DNA of 64,000 nt from Thermovenabulum sp049723235 (GCF_049723235.1 NZ_JBNARB010000002.1:154023-218022); one strand, 5' to 3'; positions 52,882 through 61,448 are shown, numbered from the stretch's first letter. Notes: generated from the letters alone by a model not told the origin. A program made the numbers and translations.

Positions 52882-53511
52882 TTATTCCTCCTCCGTAAGG
52901 TCGTTTTCTTCATCGGAAAAATCCTCACCCAGCATATTGTAAATTGAGTTTATCTTTTCATTGGTAATAATAAACAAAATGGTGGGGTATATAATTATCT
53001 TGCTCTCGTAGTCGTCCGCTGCATTATCCATTTTTTCTATTATCTGATAATTTTTGAAAAAATTCAACGCATCCTTTAAGTCCCTTTCCGCCGGTTTTTT
53101 ATCTATGACACCTATGTTTAAAAGTTTTTTTACCACATCCCCCTTGGTCACTATTACCTCTTTCCTTAAGGACAGCTTTTCCCTTTCTTCTTCGTACAAC
53201 AGCCTTAGTGCAAAGAGCGCTAAGGTGTCGAATTTCTTCAATCTCGCCCGGTTGAGTTCAAACCTGTTGTAAAGGGATATTACCCCGTAGTTGTTGTCCT
53301 TTTGCAGTTCCCATCCGGCGATGGAAAGATAGTTTGTAAAAATCTCGAAGTGGCGCTCGATAAATCTGTAGTCCGGGTTTATCCTGAGGCTCATTAATTT
53401 TGTATCGAATTTTTCCCTTAATATAAAATTGTGAGAAAGCAGGAAGTTTACGAGCCTTGTAAACTCCCTTTTATCGGCATCGCTTAAATTTTCGTATTCT
53501 TCATACCACAT
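52882..53511 (-). CDS. jetB: Wadjet JetB (DUF4194), kite-type subunit
   Basis: 209 residues. A winged-helix kite-like protein with the DUF4194 opening FTRLVNFLLSHNFILREKFD and the RFIERHFEIFTNYLSIAGW region; an acidic C-terminus (DEENDLTEEE). JetB bridges the JetC heads and the kleisin JetA. ATG 53511 lies 2 bp after the jetA stop. Confidence 0.85.
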   Translation of the reverse strand: MWYEEYENLSDADKREFTRLVNFLLSHNFILREKFDTKLMSLRINPDYRFIERHFEIFTNYLSIAGWELQKDNNYGVISLYNRFELNRARLKKFDTLALFALRLLYEEEREKLSLRKEVIVTKGDVVKKLLNIGVIDKKPAERDLKDALNFFKNYQIIEKMDNAADDYESKIIIYPTILFIITNEKINSIYNMLGEDFSDEENDLTEEE

Positions 53512-53513
53512 CT

Positions 53514-54896
53514 TTACACCTTCTTTTTTATCCTCATTTGCGGGATTTTATATCCGTTTATGAAAACACTTCCTTCTTCGAACACCACATCGTAAAAGGA
53601 GCCCTTTTCGTCGTGCATAAATACCCCGAGGATGAGCATTATGAATTCTTCATCGTTTTCAATTATTATATCCTTTGATTGAATTTCGCTTTTCCCTTTT
53701 AAAAGCTCTTTAAAAAATTTATAAATCTTCTGGCGGGTGAAACTGTTTTTTAGCCTCTCCTTTAAAAAGTCCATTTCCCTTTCAAAATCGCTCGCATCAT
53801 CGCCGATTTCGGGGATTTTAATAAATTTATCGTCGGGTATTTTCCTTTCAGGCTTTTTAATGTAAAGGGAATTTTCGTCGACGTAATTTTGTAAAAATAT
53901 GTTGATATTTTTATTCACTGCTTCGTATATGTTTTCCCTTTCGGGCAGGGCTTTTAATATCTCAACAATTTTCCCCTTAATGCTCAAATCCGCATTTAAG
54001 AGGTACTGCATCCTTTCCACCGAAGCCCTGGTGTAGGAAGCCCTTTTCTTGTCTATTTCGTAAAGCAAAAGGTCGATTTTATAGTAAATTTCCAAAATAT
54101 CGTTTATCATTCCCGTTATTTTTGAAATAGCCTCTCCTTCGTCTTTGTATATCCTTCTTTTCAACGATGATCTTACAAGGAGGTCCATCATCTCCCTGTC
54201 GGTGAGCCACGAGTTCAATATATTAATTATGGGGGTTTTATACCGGGGAATGGAGTCGAAGGTCTTTAAAGGGTGGTATATCCTGTCATCTACCAATTCT
54301 TTAAACTCGTCGAAGTGCTCTTTTAGAATCTCTCTTACCTCTTCCTTTTCATACAGCATCTGATGGTATTTCCTCAGGTTGTTTAAAAGGCTTTTCAGTT
54401 CATCTATAAGCTCTCTTGTCTTTTTGTGGGCTTCCAAAAGGGCAAAAATGGCATCTTCGCTTCTTTCCACATCCTGATTTTTCAAATTGTTGTATGCCGA
54501 GTGGACAAAGGAATTGTAGTCCTTTACCTCCTGATTTTGAAGTTCGTAAAGGGTGTTCAATATTTTTATGGAGTAGTCGTGAAGGTACACCAATTCTTCA
54601 AAAAAATTTTCCGCGTAATCCCGGTAAATCCACCCGGTTTTTTCAAGCTTCCTTAATATAAAATGGGCAATGGAGGAAAGATTGTTTTCCTCGGGAAGTT
54701 CTTCTTCCTCACCTTCGGGTGAAAAGTTGGAAACCTCGAGAAAGCTCTTTAACCTTTCCACAATGTCGTCCTTTCTTAACAGCACTTCCTCCCTGTAAGC
54801 CTTAAAGATTATAAAAAGGCATTCTACATAAATATGTTTATTTTTCGATGAAAGCACTGAAAATAGGTTTTCGGGTATTTTATCGAAAAAGGCCAT
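53514..54896 (-). CDS. jetA: Wadjet JetA family, kleisin-type subunit
   Basis: 460 residues, helical. N-terminal winged-helix region (FFDKIPENLFSVLSSKNKHI), a central coiled region with helices around residues 140-330, and a C-terminal domain (DEEFIMLILGVFMHDEKGSF). Position and order (A-B-C-D) and the partner genes define it as JetA. It lacks the look of type I JetA (DUF3375) and is more like the DUF5716-type JetA family; the subtype is left open. First gene of the operon. Confidence 0.82.
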   Translation of the reverse strand: MAFFDKIPENLFSVLSSKNKHIYVECLFIIFKAYREEVLLRKDDIVERLKSFLEVSNFSPEGEEEELPEENNLSSIAHFILRKLEKTGWIYRDYAENFFEELVYLHDYSIKILNTLYELQNQEVKDYNSFVHSAYNNLKNQDVERSEDAIFALLEAHKKTRELIDELKSLLNNLRKYHQMLYEKEEVREILKEHFDEFKELVDDRIYHPLKTFDSIPRYKTPIINILNSWLTDREMMDLLVRSSLKRRIYKDEGEAISKITGMINDILEIYYKIDLLLYEIDKKRASYTRASVERMQYLLNADLSIKGKIVEILKALPERENIYEAVNKNINIFLQNYVDENSLYIKKPERKIPDDKFIKIPEIGDDASDFEREMDFLKERLKNSFTRQKIYKFFKELLKGKSEIQSKDIIIENDEEFIMLILGVFMHDEKGSFYDVVFEEGSVFINGYKIPQMRIKKKV

Positions 54897-54925
54897 GATT
54901 TCTCCTCTTTTTGTTTTTTTCTTTA

Positions 54926-54934
54926 ATTATATCA
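54926..54934 (-). promoter_or_regulatory. Extended -10 promoter of the jet operon
   Basis: TGATATAAT on the minus strand, about 30 bases before the jetA ATG; no good -35 is present, as is usual with TGn extended -10 elements. Confidence 0.5.
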
Positions 54935-55056
54935 AAATTTTTTATGCCAATTTGGATTAATTCAGTTTCTATCATAATTTTGCATCCTTTTTTATTACGC
55001 AAGAAAAGGTATAAGGTATAATGAATAATAATATGGAAATAATTTTAATGATATGC

Positions 55057-55105
55057 TATAATTTTTGTAACTTTAGAGTTAGTAACTTTAGAGTTAGTAA
55101 CTTTA
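55057..55105 (+). promoter_or_regulatory. Promoter and tandem-repeat leader of the DUF234 ATPase
   Basis: Extended -10 TGCTATAAT (TATAAT at 55057) with a weak TGGAAA 17 bases upstream. The transcribed leader then contains GTAACTTTAGAGTTA twice in tandem (55067, 55082) and a third partial unit (55097). The repeats could be a protein-binding site or a slippage-prone tract. Confidence 0.5.
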
Positions 55106-55135
55106 AATATACTAATATTTTGAGGTGATTCTTTT

Positions 55136-56530
55136 ATGTTTATTGGTAGAGAGCAGGAACTCAGCGTATTAAATAAGCTTTATAATGAAAATAAATTTCA
55201 TTTTATTGTTATGTATGGAAGAAGACGAGTTGGAAAAACTACATTGCTTACAGAATTTTGTAAAGATAAACCTTCTATTTTTTATGTAGCAGAGGAACAT
55301 AACGATAAGATAGCTCTTGAGTCATTTTCGAATAAAATACTCTCCTTTTTTGGGCTAAGTGGATTTGTTAGTCGGTTTGAATCCTGGGAAAAAGCATTTC
55401 TTTTTATAGCCGAACAAGCAAAAGATAGGCGTATAGTACTTGTTATAGATGAGTTTCCCTACATTGTAAATGCAAATAAAACCATACCGTCTTTATTACA
55501 AAATCTTATTGACCATCATCTAAAAAATACTAAACTATTTTTTATCATATGTGGTTCTTCCGTTAGCTTCATCGAAAAAGAAGTTCTAAGTTATAAAAGC
55601 CCCCTTTACGGCCGCAGAACAGCTCAAATGTCAGTGGAACCTTTTAATTTTTATGAAAGCAGAAAATTTTTCCCAAATTACAATTTTGAAGATCAAGTTA
55701 CTGTTTACGGAATACTGGGCGGTATCCCTCAATATTTGAACAACTTTGATGATGCAAAAGGAATATATGAAAATATTAAAGAAAAAATTTTAGATAAAAT
55801 ATCCTACCTATATGATGAACCAAAGTATCTTCTAAAACAGGAACTAAGGGAACCGGTGATGTACAATTCAATAATAGAAGCCATTGCCAACGGCAGCAGC
55901 AAATTAAACGAAATAGCCACAAAGGTAGGAATGGATACGGATAAATGCTCCAAGTATATTTCGACACTAATCGATTTAAAGATAATAGAAAAATTAACCC
56001 CTGTCGAAATTAAAGAAAAAATCAGAAAAAGCATTTATAAAATTAAGGATAACTTTTTTAGATTCTGGTACAGATTTGTATTTCCAAATAAGGACCTTAT
56101 CGAAATGGGGCTTTTGGATGAAGTTATTGAAAATAAAATAAAGCCCTATATCAATGAATACTTGGGCGGGGTTTATGAAGAAATTTGCATGGACTACCTT
56201 AAGTTATTAAATAAAAATAGAAAACTGCCCTTCGTATTTGAAAAAATAGGCAAATGGTGGGGGAATAATCCTTACAAAAGGCGAGAAGAGGAGATAGATA
56301 TAGTAGCTTTTGACAAAGAAAACATTATTTTTTGTGAATGCAAATGGAAAAATTCAAAAATGGATAAGGACACCTTAGATAGCTTAATTGAAAAAAGCAT
56401 GTTATTTGATTACAGCAAAAAATTTTACTTTTTATTTTCAAAAAGCGGATTTTCTGAAGAATTAATAAAATACGCAGGTGATTTTAAAAATGTTTTTTTA
56501 ATAGAAAAGGATGAAATTATTAAAGAATAG
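55136..56530 (+). CDS. Archaeal-type AAA ATPase with DUF234 nuclease-like C-terminus
   Basis: 464 residues. ATPase domain with P-loop YGRRRVGKTT (about 27-36) and Walker B VLVIDEFPYI (about 101-110); a winged-helix segment (SIIEAIANGSSKLNEIATKV). The C-terminal DUF234 domain has PD-(D/E)XK-like residues REEEIDIVAFD and FCECKW. Function unknown; it is related to the DUF4143 ATPase at 5027 in overall layout. It stands divergent from the Wadjet operon. A tail fragment of a paralogue lies at 10186-10332. Confidence 0.87.
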   Translation: MFIGREQELSVLNKLYNENKFHFIVMYGRRRVGKTTLLTEFCKDKPSIFYVAEEHNDKIALESFSNKILSFFGLSGFVSRFESWEKAFLFIAEQAKDRRIVLVIDEFPYIVNANKTIPSLLQNLIDHHLKNTKLFFIICGSSVSFIEKEVLSYKSPLYGRRTAQMSVEPFNFYESRKFFPNYNFEDQVTVYGILGGIPQYLNNFDDAKGIYENIKEKILDKISYLYDEPKYLLKQELREPVMYNSIIEAIANGSSKLNEIATKVGMDTDKCSKYISTLIDLKIIEKLTPVEIKEKIRKSIYKIKDNFFRFWYRFVFPNKDLIEMGLLDEVIENKIKPYINEYLGGVYEEICMDYLKLLNKNRKLPFVFEKIGKWWGNNPYKRREEEIDIVAFDKENIIFCECKWKNSKMDKDTLDSLIEKSMLFDYSKKFYFLFSKSGFSEELIKYAGDFKNVFLIEKDEIIKE

Positions 56531-56634
56531 TCTTATAATTTATATTTTTGTTTAATTTGTGAAGGATTATACCGATTTTTGTCGAATAAAATATTAACTT
56601 AAATAAAATTTATGTTATAGAAAGGAGTGTTCAT

Positions 56635-57225
56635 ATGTTAGTCGGAAAAAAAGCTCCAAACTTTACTGGAAAGGCTTTCTATAAAGGTAAAATCACAAAC
56701 ATAACCCTAGAAGACTATAAAGGAAAATGGGTGGTTCTGTGCTTTTATCCCGGAGACTTTACCTTTGTTTGACCGACAGAACTTTCACACATAGCTGTAA
56801 GCTATGATGAACTTCAAAAACTAAATGTGGAAGTGATATCAGTAAGCGTAGACAGCGTATTTTCTCACAAAATATGGAATGAAATTGAACTTTCAAAAAT
56901 GGTTGAAGGCGGAATTCCTTATCCCATGGTATCAGACCAAAATGGAAGTATTGGAAAGCTGTATGATGTATATGACGAAAACTCAGGAACACATGTTAGA
57001 GGAAGATTTTTGATAGATCCAGAAGGCACTATAGTTGCAATGGAAGTGCTAACCCCACCTGTAGGAAGAAATCCAAAAGAGCTATTACGCCAGATAAAAG
57101 CATATCAGCACCATCAAAAAACAGGAGAAGTAATGCCTTCAGGATGGCAGGAAGGGGATAAAACCCTGAAACCATCTACTGCTCTAGCAGGTAACGTATG
57201 GAAAGAATGGCAACCGAAAAAATAG
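56635..57225 (+). CDS. prxU: Selenocysteine-containing peroxiredoxin (AhpC/Prx family, UGA at the catalytic site)
   Basis: 196 residues if UGA 56770-56772 (codon 46) is read as selenocysteine. The context is GDFTFV-U-PTELSHIA, where other peroxiredoxins have the peroxidatic cysteine in T-x-x-C. Frame and family similarity are continuous on both sides: MLVGKKAPNFTGKAFYKGK before, and YPMVSDQNGSIGKLYDVYD after. A hairpin suited to a bacterial SECIS element begins 17 bases past the UGA. The usual resolving cysteine region (VCPAGW) is MPSGW here, so the enzyme has no resolving cysteine and must be reduced by an outside thiol. It reduces peroxides. ATG after AAAGGAG. Confidence 0.92.
56790..56806 (+). 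promoter_or_regulatory. Bacterial SECIS-like hairpin
   Basis: CATAGC, loop TGTAA, GCTATG: a perfect 6-bp stem whose loop G is at +25 from the UGA, inside the distance range known for bacterial SECIS loops. It would bind SelB to deliver Sec-tRNA. Confidence 0.7.
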
Positions 57226-57242
57226 AAATCCAGTATAAATTT

Positions 57243-57269
57243 AAAAGCGGGACAAATAATCCCGCTTTT
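57243..57269. terminator. Bidirectional rho-independent terminator
   Basis: AAAAGCGGGA stem with a 7-base loop, T run on both strands; shared by the peroxiredoxin and the convergent chemoreceptor gene. Confidence 0.88.
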
Positions 57270-57274
57270 TTTAT

Positions 57275-59278
57275 CTACTCCACCTTGAACTTATTTACCG
57301 ATTCCGTCATTTCCCGGGCAATGTCGGTAAGACTCTGTGCCGTGGCAGCTATTTCTTCCGTGCTGGCGCTCAACTCTTGTGCCGAGGCGGAGACCTCCTC
57401 TGCTGAAGCGGATATTTCTTCAACCACCGAAGTGATGCTTTCGGCTTTTGACAGCACCGTATCCTTGGATTTTACGGTTTCATCTAAGGCTGTATAAGTA
57501 TCTTTTATAAGAGGTGCGATATTGCTAATAGAGTTCAGTATATTATCAAAGGATGTTAAAGTATCCTTTACTGCAGATACCTGGGAATTCAGCATATCGT
57601 ACACCCGATCGGAAGTGCTGGATACTTCTTCTGTTTCTTTTCCTATATCGTTTATTAATTTTTTAATTCTCACCGATGAGGATTTGGTTTCTTCTGCCAG
57701 CTTCCTTATTTCCGAAGCTACTACTGCAAAACCTTTCCCTACTTCTCCCGCCCTTGCAGCCTCGATAGCCGCATTTAACGCCAGTAAATTTGTCTGTTCC
57801 GCAATTCCGTTAATAATTTCGTTTATTTCCCCCACCTGGGATACCGAAGAAATCAGATTTTTTACCCTTGATGTCACTTCTTCGAAAGCCTTTCTGATAT
57901 TTTCTATGCTTCGGATCAATCCATCCAGTACATTCTTCCCTTCATCTGTTATTTCCTGAGCTTTTTCCGAACTTTCTTTTACTGCCTTCAATTTCCTGTA
58001 CACATTATCAATGTTATCGGTAATGTTTTTTATTAACGCCACAATTTCCTGACTGTCCGAAGCCTGGTTTGAGGTGCCTACCGATACTTCCTGGATGGTT
58101 TTTGCCACTTCTGCCGAAGAAGCTGCGATCTCTTCTGCTGCGGCACTTAAAGATTCGGAGCTGTTAAGCAGCCGGGATGCGTTTTCCTTTATATTTTTTA
58201 CAACACTGCAGACATTTTCTCTCAATATTTCCACTGCATGGGAAAGTTCTCCAATTTCATCTTTATACCTTAAAAATCTTTCCTGTAGTTTTTTAGAATA
58301 ATCTCCGCCGGATAACTCTTTTATATACTGCACAATTTCAATAATTGGATTTGAAATGCTCCGGCTTACAAAATATGTAATCAGGGCGGCTAATATCAAA
58401 AATATCGCGGAAATAAAAAGGAGGGTTTTCCTTAGAATTCCTACGGAACCAAGAATTTCAGATTCGAGGACATTTACCCCAATTATCCAGCCCGTGTCGG
58501 GCATATAGCAATATCCCAGGTATTTTTTCTGGCCTTCGAAGGTGTATTTGCCAAATCCCATGGATTTTTCGGAAACTGCTTTTTGAATAATACCTGCCAA
58601 TTCGGCGTATTCAGGCTTTGTTTTAGCCATTTCAATGTAGTTTTCCCTGTTTTGCACCCTCTGAAAATCCTTATGAGCTATTATTGTCCCATCCCCGGAA
58701 AATATCATTCCGTATCCTGTTTCTCCGTATTTTACATCGGAAATAATGTCCGAAAGTTTTTTGGCATCTACCGTTCCTATTACCGCTCCGGCTATCTTGC
58801 CCGATAAATCCTTCAGCGGAACGGCATAAACCACAACAATCGAACCGTCATCCCTGCTAATTAAAGGCTCGGTGACCACCCTTTGCCCCGAGAGGGCTTT
58901 TTTAAAATAGTCTCTGTCGGAAACGTTTATTACTTTTCCATTATTTAAATATAAATCTCCATTTTCTAAAGTTACCCCTACTGTTTTAAAATCTGTATCT
59001 CCTATTTTTCTTTTAATTATTTCAACCTTTTCCGTCATTGATATTCCAGTATCCCTAACTTTTTCATCCGTAGAAACAGTCGTTAGCAATGTCAACCGGT
59101 GCTCTATCCTCTGGGCTATCGTTTTTGATACTTCATATGAAATATTGACCAGGGCTTTTTCTACTTCTCCGGTAAGGGATTTCATGGCAAAATAATAACC
59201 AGTGAATGAAAGGGCTGCCATTCCGACAAGGATGATAAGCGTGAAAAGCAAAATCATCTTTGTTTTTATGCTTTTCAT
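57275..59278 (-). CDS. Methyl-accepting chemotaxis protein with dCache sensor
   Basis: 667 residues: transmembrane helix 1 (MILLFTLIILVGMAALSFTG), an extracytoplasmic double-Cache sensor (about 35-280, including DRDYFKKALSGQRVVTEPLI), and helix 2 (about 285-310). A HAMP domain (310-360) and a cytoplasmic signalling domain follow, with the conserved tip EQTNLLALNAAIEAARAGE and GKGFAVVASEIRKLAEET. It signals to CheA/CheW, which are not in the window. ATG after AAGGGGGA. Confidence 0.93.
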   Translation of the reverse strand: MKSIKTKMILLFTLIILVGMAALSFTGYYFAMKSLTGEVEKALVNISYEVSKTIAQRIEHRLTLLTTVSTDEKVRDTGISMTEKVEIIKRKIGDTDFKTVGVTLENGDLYLNNGKVINVSDRDYFKKALSGQRVVTEPLISRDDGSIVVVYAVPLKDLSGKIAGAVIGTVDAKKLSDIISDVKYGETGYGMIFSGDGTIIAHKDFQRVQNRENYIEMAKTKPEYAELAGIIQKAVSEKSMGFGKYTFEGQKKYLGYCYMPDTGWIIGVNVLESEILGSVGILRKTLLFISAIFLILAALITYFVSRSISNPIIEIVQYIKELSGGDYSKKLQERFLRYKDEIGELSHAVEILRENVCSVVKNIKENASRLLNSSESLSAAAEEIAASSAEVAKTIQEVSVGTSNQASDSQEIVALIKNITDNIDNVYRKLKAVKESSEKAQEITDEGKNVLDGLIRSIENIRKAFEEVTSRVKNLISSVSQVGEINEIINGIAEQTNLLALNAAIEAARAGEVGKGFAVVASEIRKLAEETKSSSVRIKKLINDIGKETEEVSSTSDRVYDMLNSQVSAVKDTLTSFDNILNSISNIAPLIKDTYTALDETVKSKDTVLSKAESITSVVEEISASAEEVSASAQELSASTEEIAATAQSLTDIAREMTESVNKFKVE

Positions 59279-59472
59279 AAATATCCCCCTTTATGTCGAA
59301 ATCTGTAGTTTATTTTACCAAATAATATTTTTTATGTAAAATTTTACTTATGAAAGCACTCTTTCAAATATATGAAAAAATTATTATTTATAAAAGAGCA
59401 ACTTCAAATTTTAAAATTTTAAATGTTTGTTAATAATTGAATTACAAACATTTGTTCTGTCTCGAACTTCGA

Positions 59473-59487
59473 CCGGGATTCCCCCGG
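59473..59487 (+). terminator. Short hairpin followed by T-rich tract
   Basis: CCGGG-ATTCC-CCCGG, then CTTTTTCTTTTT, in the 59279-59562 gap; looks terminator-like, though no plus-strand gene precedes it. Nothing else is recognised in that gap. Confidence 0.4.
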
Positions 59488-59562
59488 CTTTTTCTTTTTC
59501 CTTTTAATCCCCTTATAATTAGAATTGTCGCGCGGCAATAAAAAATACTGGAGGTGAATGGC

Positions 59563-59787
59563 ATGGTAAACGTTACCCCTATCAATGCGGTCCTGGAAAT
59601 CCACGTGGAAACCGGACTTGATGAACTGGGAAAGCCCGTGGTAAAAGCAAGGTCTTTCAGAAACTTAAAGACCGATGCACAGGATCAGGATGTAATGGAT
59701 GTGGCCAAGGCTTTAGCGGGGCTTCAGGCTTACTCCCTTAAAGCCGTAAGAAAAACGGTGGAAGTCGAACTTACAGAAAGCAATTAA
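59563..59787 (+). CDS. DUF1659-family small protein
   Basis: 74 residues from ATG 59563 (GGAGGTG 7 bases upstream). It shows the DUF1659 pattern: a beta strand LEIHVETGLDELGKPVVKAR, then FRNLKTDAQDQDVMDVAKAL and AGLQAYSLKAVRKT. The function is unknown. It is regularly found upstream of DUF2922 and YvrJ genes in Clostridia and Bacilli, as here. Confidence 0.85.
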   Translation: MVNVTPINAVLEIHVETGLDELGKPVVKARSFRNLKTDAQDQDVMDVAKALAGLQAYSLKAVRKTVEVELTESN

Positions 59788-59826
59788 CGGTAATCCAAAC
59801 TTTAAAAAATGATGGAGGTGAAAAAT

Positions 59827-60048
59827 ATGACCAGCAACTTAGAGCTTTCCTTTCAAAATGCCGCCGGTAAAACCGTAAGGTTTACCGTACCCGATCCCAA
59901 ACAGGACCTTACTCCCGAAAACGTGCAAAGCGCTATGAACTTAATTCTCTTAAAAAACGTATTTTCCTCGACGGGAGGCGACCTGGTAAAAGCCTTAGGA
60001 GCGAGGATTGTTGTAAGGGATGTCATCGAAGTTATACCAACGGCATAA
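59827..60048 (+). CDS. DUF2922-family small protein
   Basis: 73 residues from ATG 59827 (GATGGAGGTG). DUF2922 features: LELSFQNAAGKTVRFTVPDP, VQSAMNLILLKNVF and a closing VVRDVIEVIPTA. No function is known. Its strand pattern resembles that of the DUF1659 partner, so the two may pair. A terminator follows immediately. Confidence 0.85.
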   Translation: MTSNLELSFQNAAGKTVRFTVPDPKQDLTPENVQSAMNLILLKNVFSSTGGDLVKALGARIVVRDVIEVIPTA

Positions 60049-60050
60049 AA

Positions 60051-60074
60051 AAGCGGGGTTACCCCCCGCTTTTT
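60051..60074 (+). terminator. Rho-independent terminator
   Basis: AAGCGGGG stem, TTACC loop, CCCCGCTT, then TTT; two bases after the DUF2922 stop. Confidence 0.88.
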
Positions 60075-60142
60075 AAAATCCTTTTAATTTATTTAACAAA
60101 ATGAATGAAATTTTCATAGTCTTATAGAAAGGAAGGGTTTTT

Positions 60143-60298
60143 ATGGAAGGACTGGTGGCTCAGGTAGCCAATGTAGGCTTTCCCATAGTTGTCTCAATCT
60201 ACCTTCTCGTAAGGATCGAGTCAAAAATGGAGAGCCTTACATCGAGCATTTTCGAGCTGGCCAAAGTTATAGAGGGAATAAAAGAACAAAAAAATTAG
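60143..60298 (+). CDS. YvrJ-family small membrane protein
   Basis: 51 residues from ATG 60143 after GGAAGG. One transmembrane helix (VANVGFPIVVSIYLLVRIES) and a short charged amphipathic tail (MESLTSSIFELAKVIEGI), the YvrJ signature. The function is unknown. It lies 14 bases before the amidase ATG, so the pair is probably an operon; the layout is reminiscent of holin-endolysin pairs, although YvrJ is not a proven holin. Confidence 0.8.
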   Translation: MEGLVAQVANVGFPIVVSIYLLVRIESKMESLTSSIFELAKVIEGIKEQKN

Positions 60299-60312
60299 CA
60301 GGAGGGAATTAC

Positions 60313-60837
60313 ATGGATAGGCTTTACCCACGCTTTATCGTTTTGCACCATACTGCCGGGTCTGACATGTCGGCACTGGAAATTAACAGAATCCACGCAA
60401 AAAGAGGTTTCGGTGTGAAAATTACTTCTCCGGATTACCTGGTCAAGGAATATATTGAAAAAGGCTATACAGCAACTTCCGACGGAGGGGTAATAATCAG
60501 CATTGGATATCATTACCTCATCAGGGCGGATGGCAAAGTAGAGCCGGGAAGACCGGATTTCGCTCCGGGAGCTCACTGCAGTGCCGGTGATATGAATGTT
60601 AGGTCCATCGGGATTGCGCTTACAGGAAATTTCTCCTCAAAGGATAATCCTGACGGCAAAAAAGGACACATGAAGCCCACCGATGCCCAGATAAAGGCCT
60701 TAAAAGAGCTCCTGATATACTTGATGGATGTTTATAAAATACCGAAAACCGGAATATTGCGACATAAGGATGTGGTTGGTGCGGCTACCGAATGTCCGGG
60801 TGATCGGTTTGACTTTAATATTTTTTCCCTTGCTTAA
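60313..60837 (+). CDS. N-acetylmuramoyl-L-alanine amidase (Amidase_2/PGRP)
   Basis: 174 residues. Zn-dependent amidase_2 fold with zinc ligands in VLHHTAGSDMS (first His) and GAHCSAGDMN, and the final ligand region RHKDVVGAATECPGDRFD. It cleaves the MurNAc-L-Ala bond. No signal peptide is present, so export would need a holin-like partner or lysis; the YvrJ protein encoded just upstream is a candidate. ATG after AGGAGGG. Confidence 0.88.
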   Translation: MDRLYPRFIVLHHTAGSDMSALEINRIHAKRGFGVKITSPDYLVKEYIEKGYTATSDGGVIISIGYHYLIRADGKVEPGRPDFAPGAHCSAGDMNVRSIGIALTGNFSSKDNPDGKKGHMKPTDAQIKALKELLIYLMDVYKIPKTGILRHKDVVGAATECPGDRFDFNIFSLA

Positions 60838-60845
60838 TTTTTAAT

Positions 60846-60869
60846 TTCTATTATATAATTATAATAGAA
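60846..60869. promoter_or_regulatory. 24-bp palindrome upstream of the ComK-like gene
   Basis: Perfect TTCTATTATA-TAAT-TATAATAGAA, in the gap 37 bases before the chosen GTG. It contains a TATAAT-like -10 on each strand and may act as promoter plus operator. Confidence 0.5.
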
Positions 60870-60905
60870 CATGTGTTTGGTAATTTGTATAAAGGGGGAC
60901 TATTG

Positions 60906-61448
60906 GTGGCAAAAGAAAACTTCGAAGCTTTAATAAATGAGGGCATAGCCGCTCTTATTCCCGTATATGAAAAGGACCTGGGGAATACCAGTATAGTTAT
61001 TTTAAAAAACGGAAAGGAAATACGGGAAAACAGAACGGTAAAAGCCCTGATTTCCCGTATGGCAAGGCATTTTGGAAAGGATTTGACCTTAATTAGAAAG
61101 GAATACGGAAGGGTTATCCACAGAAGAAACGGGGTCCCCCTCCCTTTATCCTCTTCTTACATAATGATCCCGGTAAAATTCAGGGAAAAGCCCTTTTCGT
61201 TAAACGACGGCACCTTAGGCTATATTTCCTTTTATGAAATAGAAAAGGTTAAAGAAAAGGATAAGAAAAGGTCGTTAATCCTTTTCCGCTGCGGTAAGGA
61301 GGTAGAAGTATATTTATCCCTTTCCACGGTAAATTCTTACCTGAAGGATGCAAGACTTATCTCAAAAATTAATGAGGATAAAGAAAACAAGGAAAATAAA
61401 TTAAAGGTAATAGAACTCCTTTCCGAACTATTTTCTAAGTCCGGCTAA
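60906..61448 (+). CDS. ComK-like competence/transcription factor (tentative)
   Basis: 180 residues from GTG 60906 (AAAGGGGG upstream; the longer frame from 60873 has no site). The layout follows ComK: ALIPVYEKDLGNTSIVILKN, then RTVKALISRMARHFGKDLTL, then a basic RKEYGRVIHRRNGVPLPL and YIMIPVKFR, GYISFYEIEK. ComK is the minor-groove-binding activator of DNA-uptake genes in Bacillus; homologues in Clostridia are less studied. The call comes from pattern memory, not alignment. The 3' end overlaps cheB (convergent) by 21 bp. Confidence 0.55.
   Translation: MAKENFEALINEGIAALIPVYEKDLGNTSIVILKNGKEIRENRTVKALISRMARHFGKDLTLIRKEYGRVIHRRNGVPLPLSSSYIMIPVKFREKPFSLNDGTLGYISFYEIEKVKEKDKKRSLILFRCGKEVEVYLSLSTVNSYLKDARLISKINEDKENKENKLKVIELLSELFSKSG

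Noticed and set aside
56770..56772. In-frame TGA read as a nonsense mutation making the peroxiredoxin a pseudogene
   Set aside because: It falls exactly on the peroxidatic residue, both sides are conserved, and a SECIS-like hairpin follows; selenocysteine explains it better.
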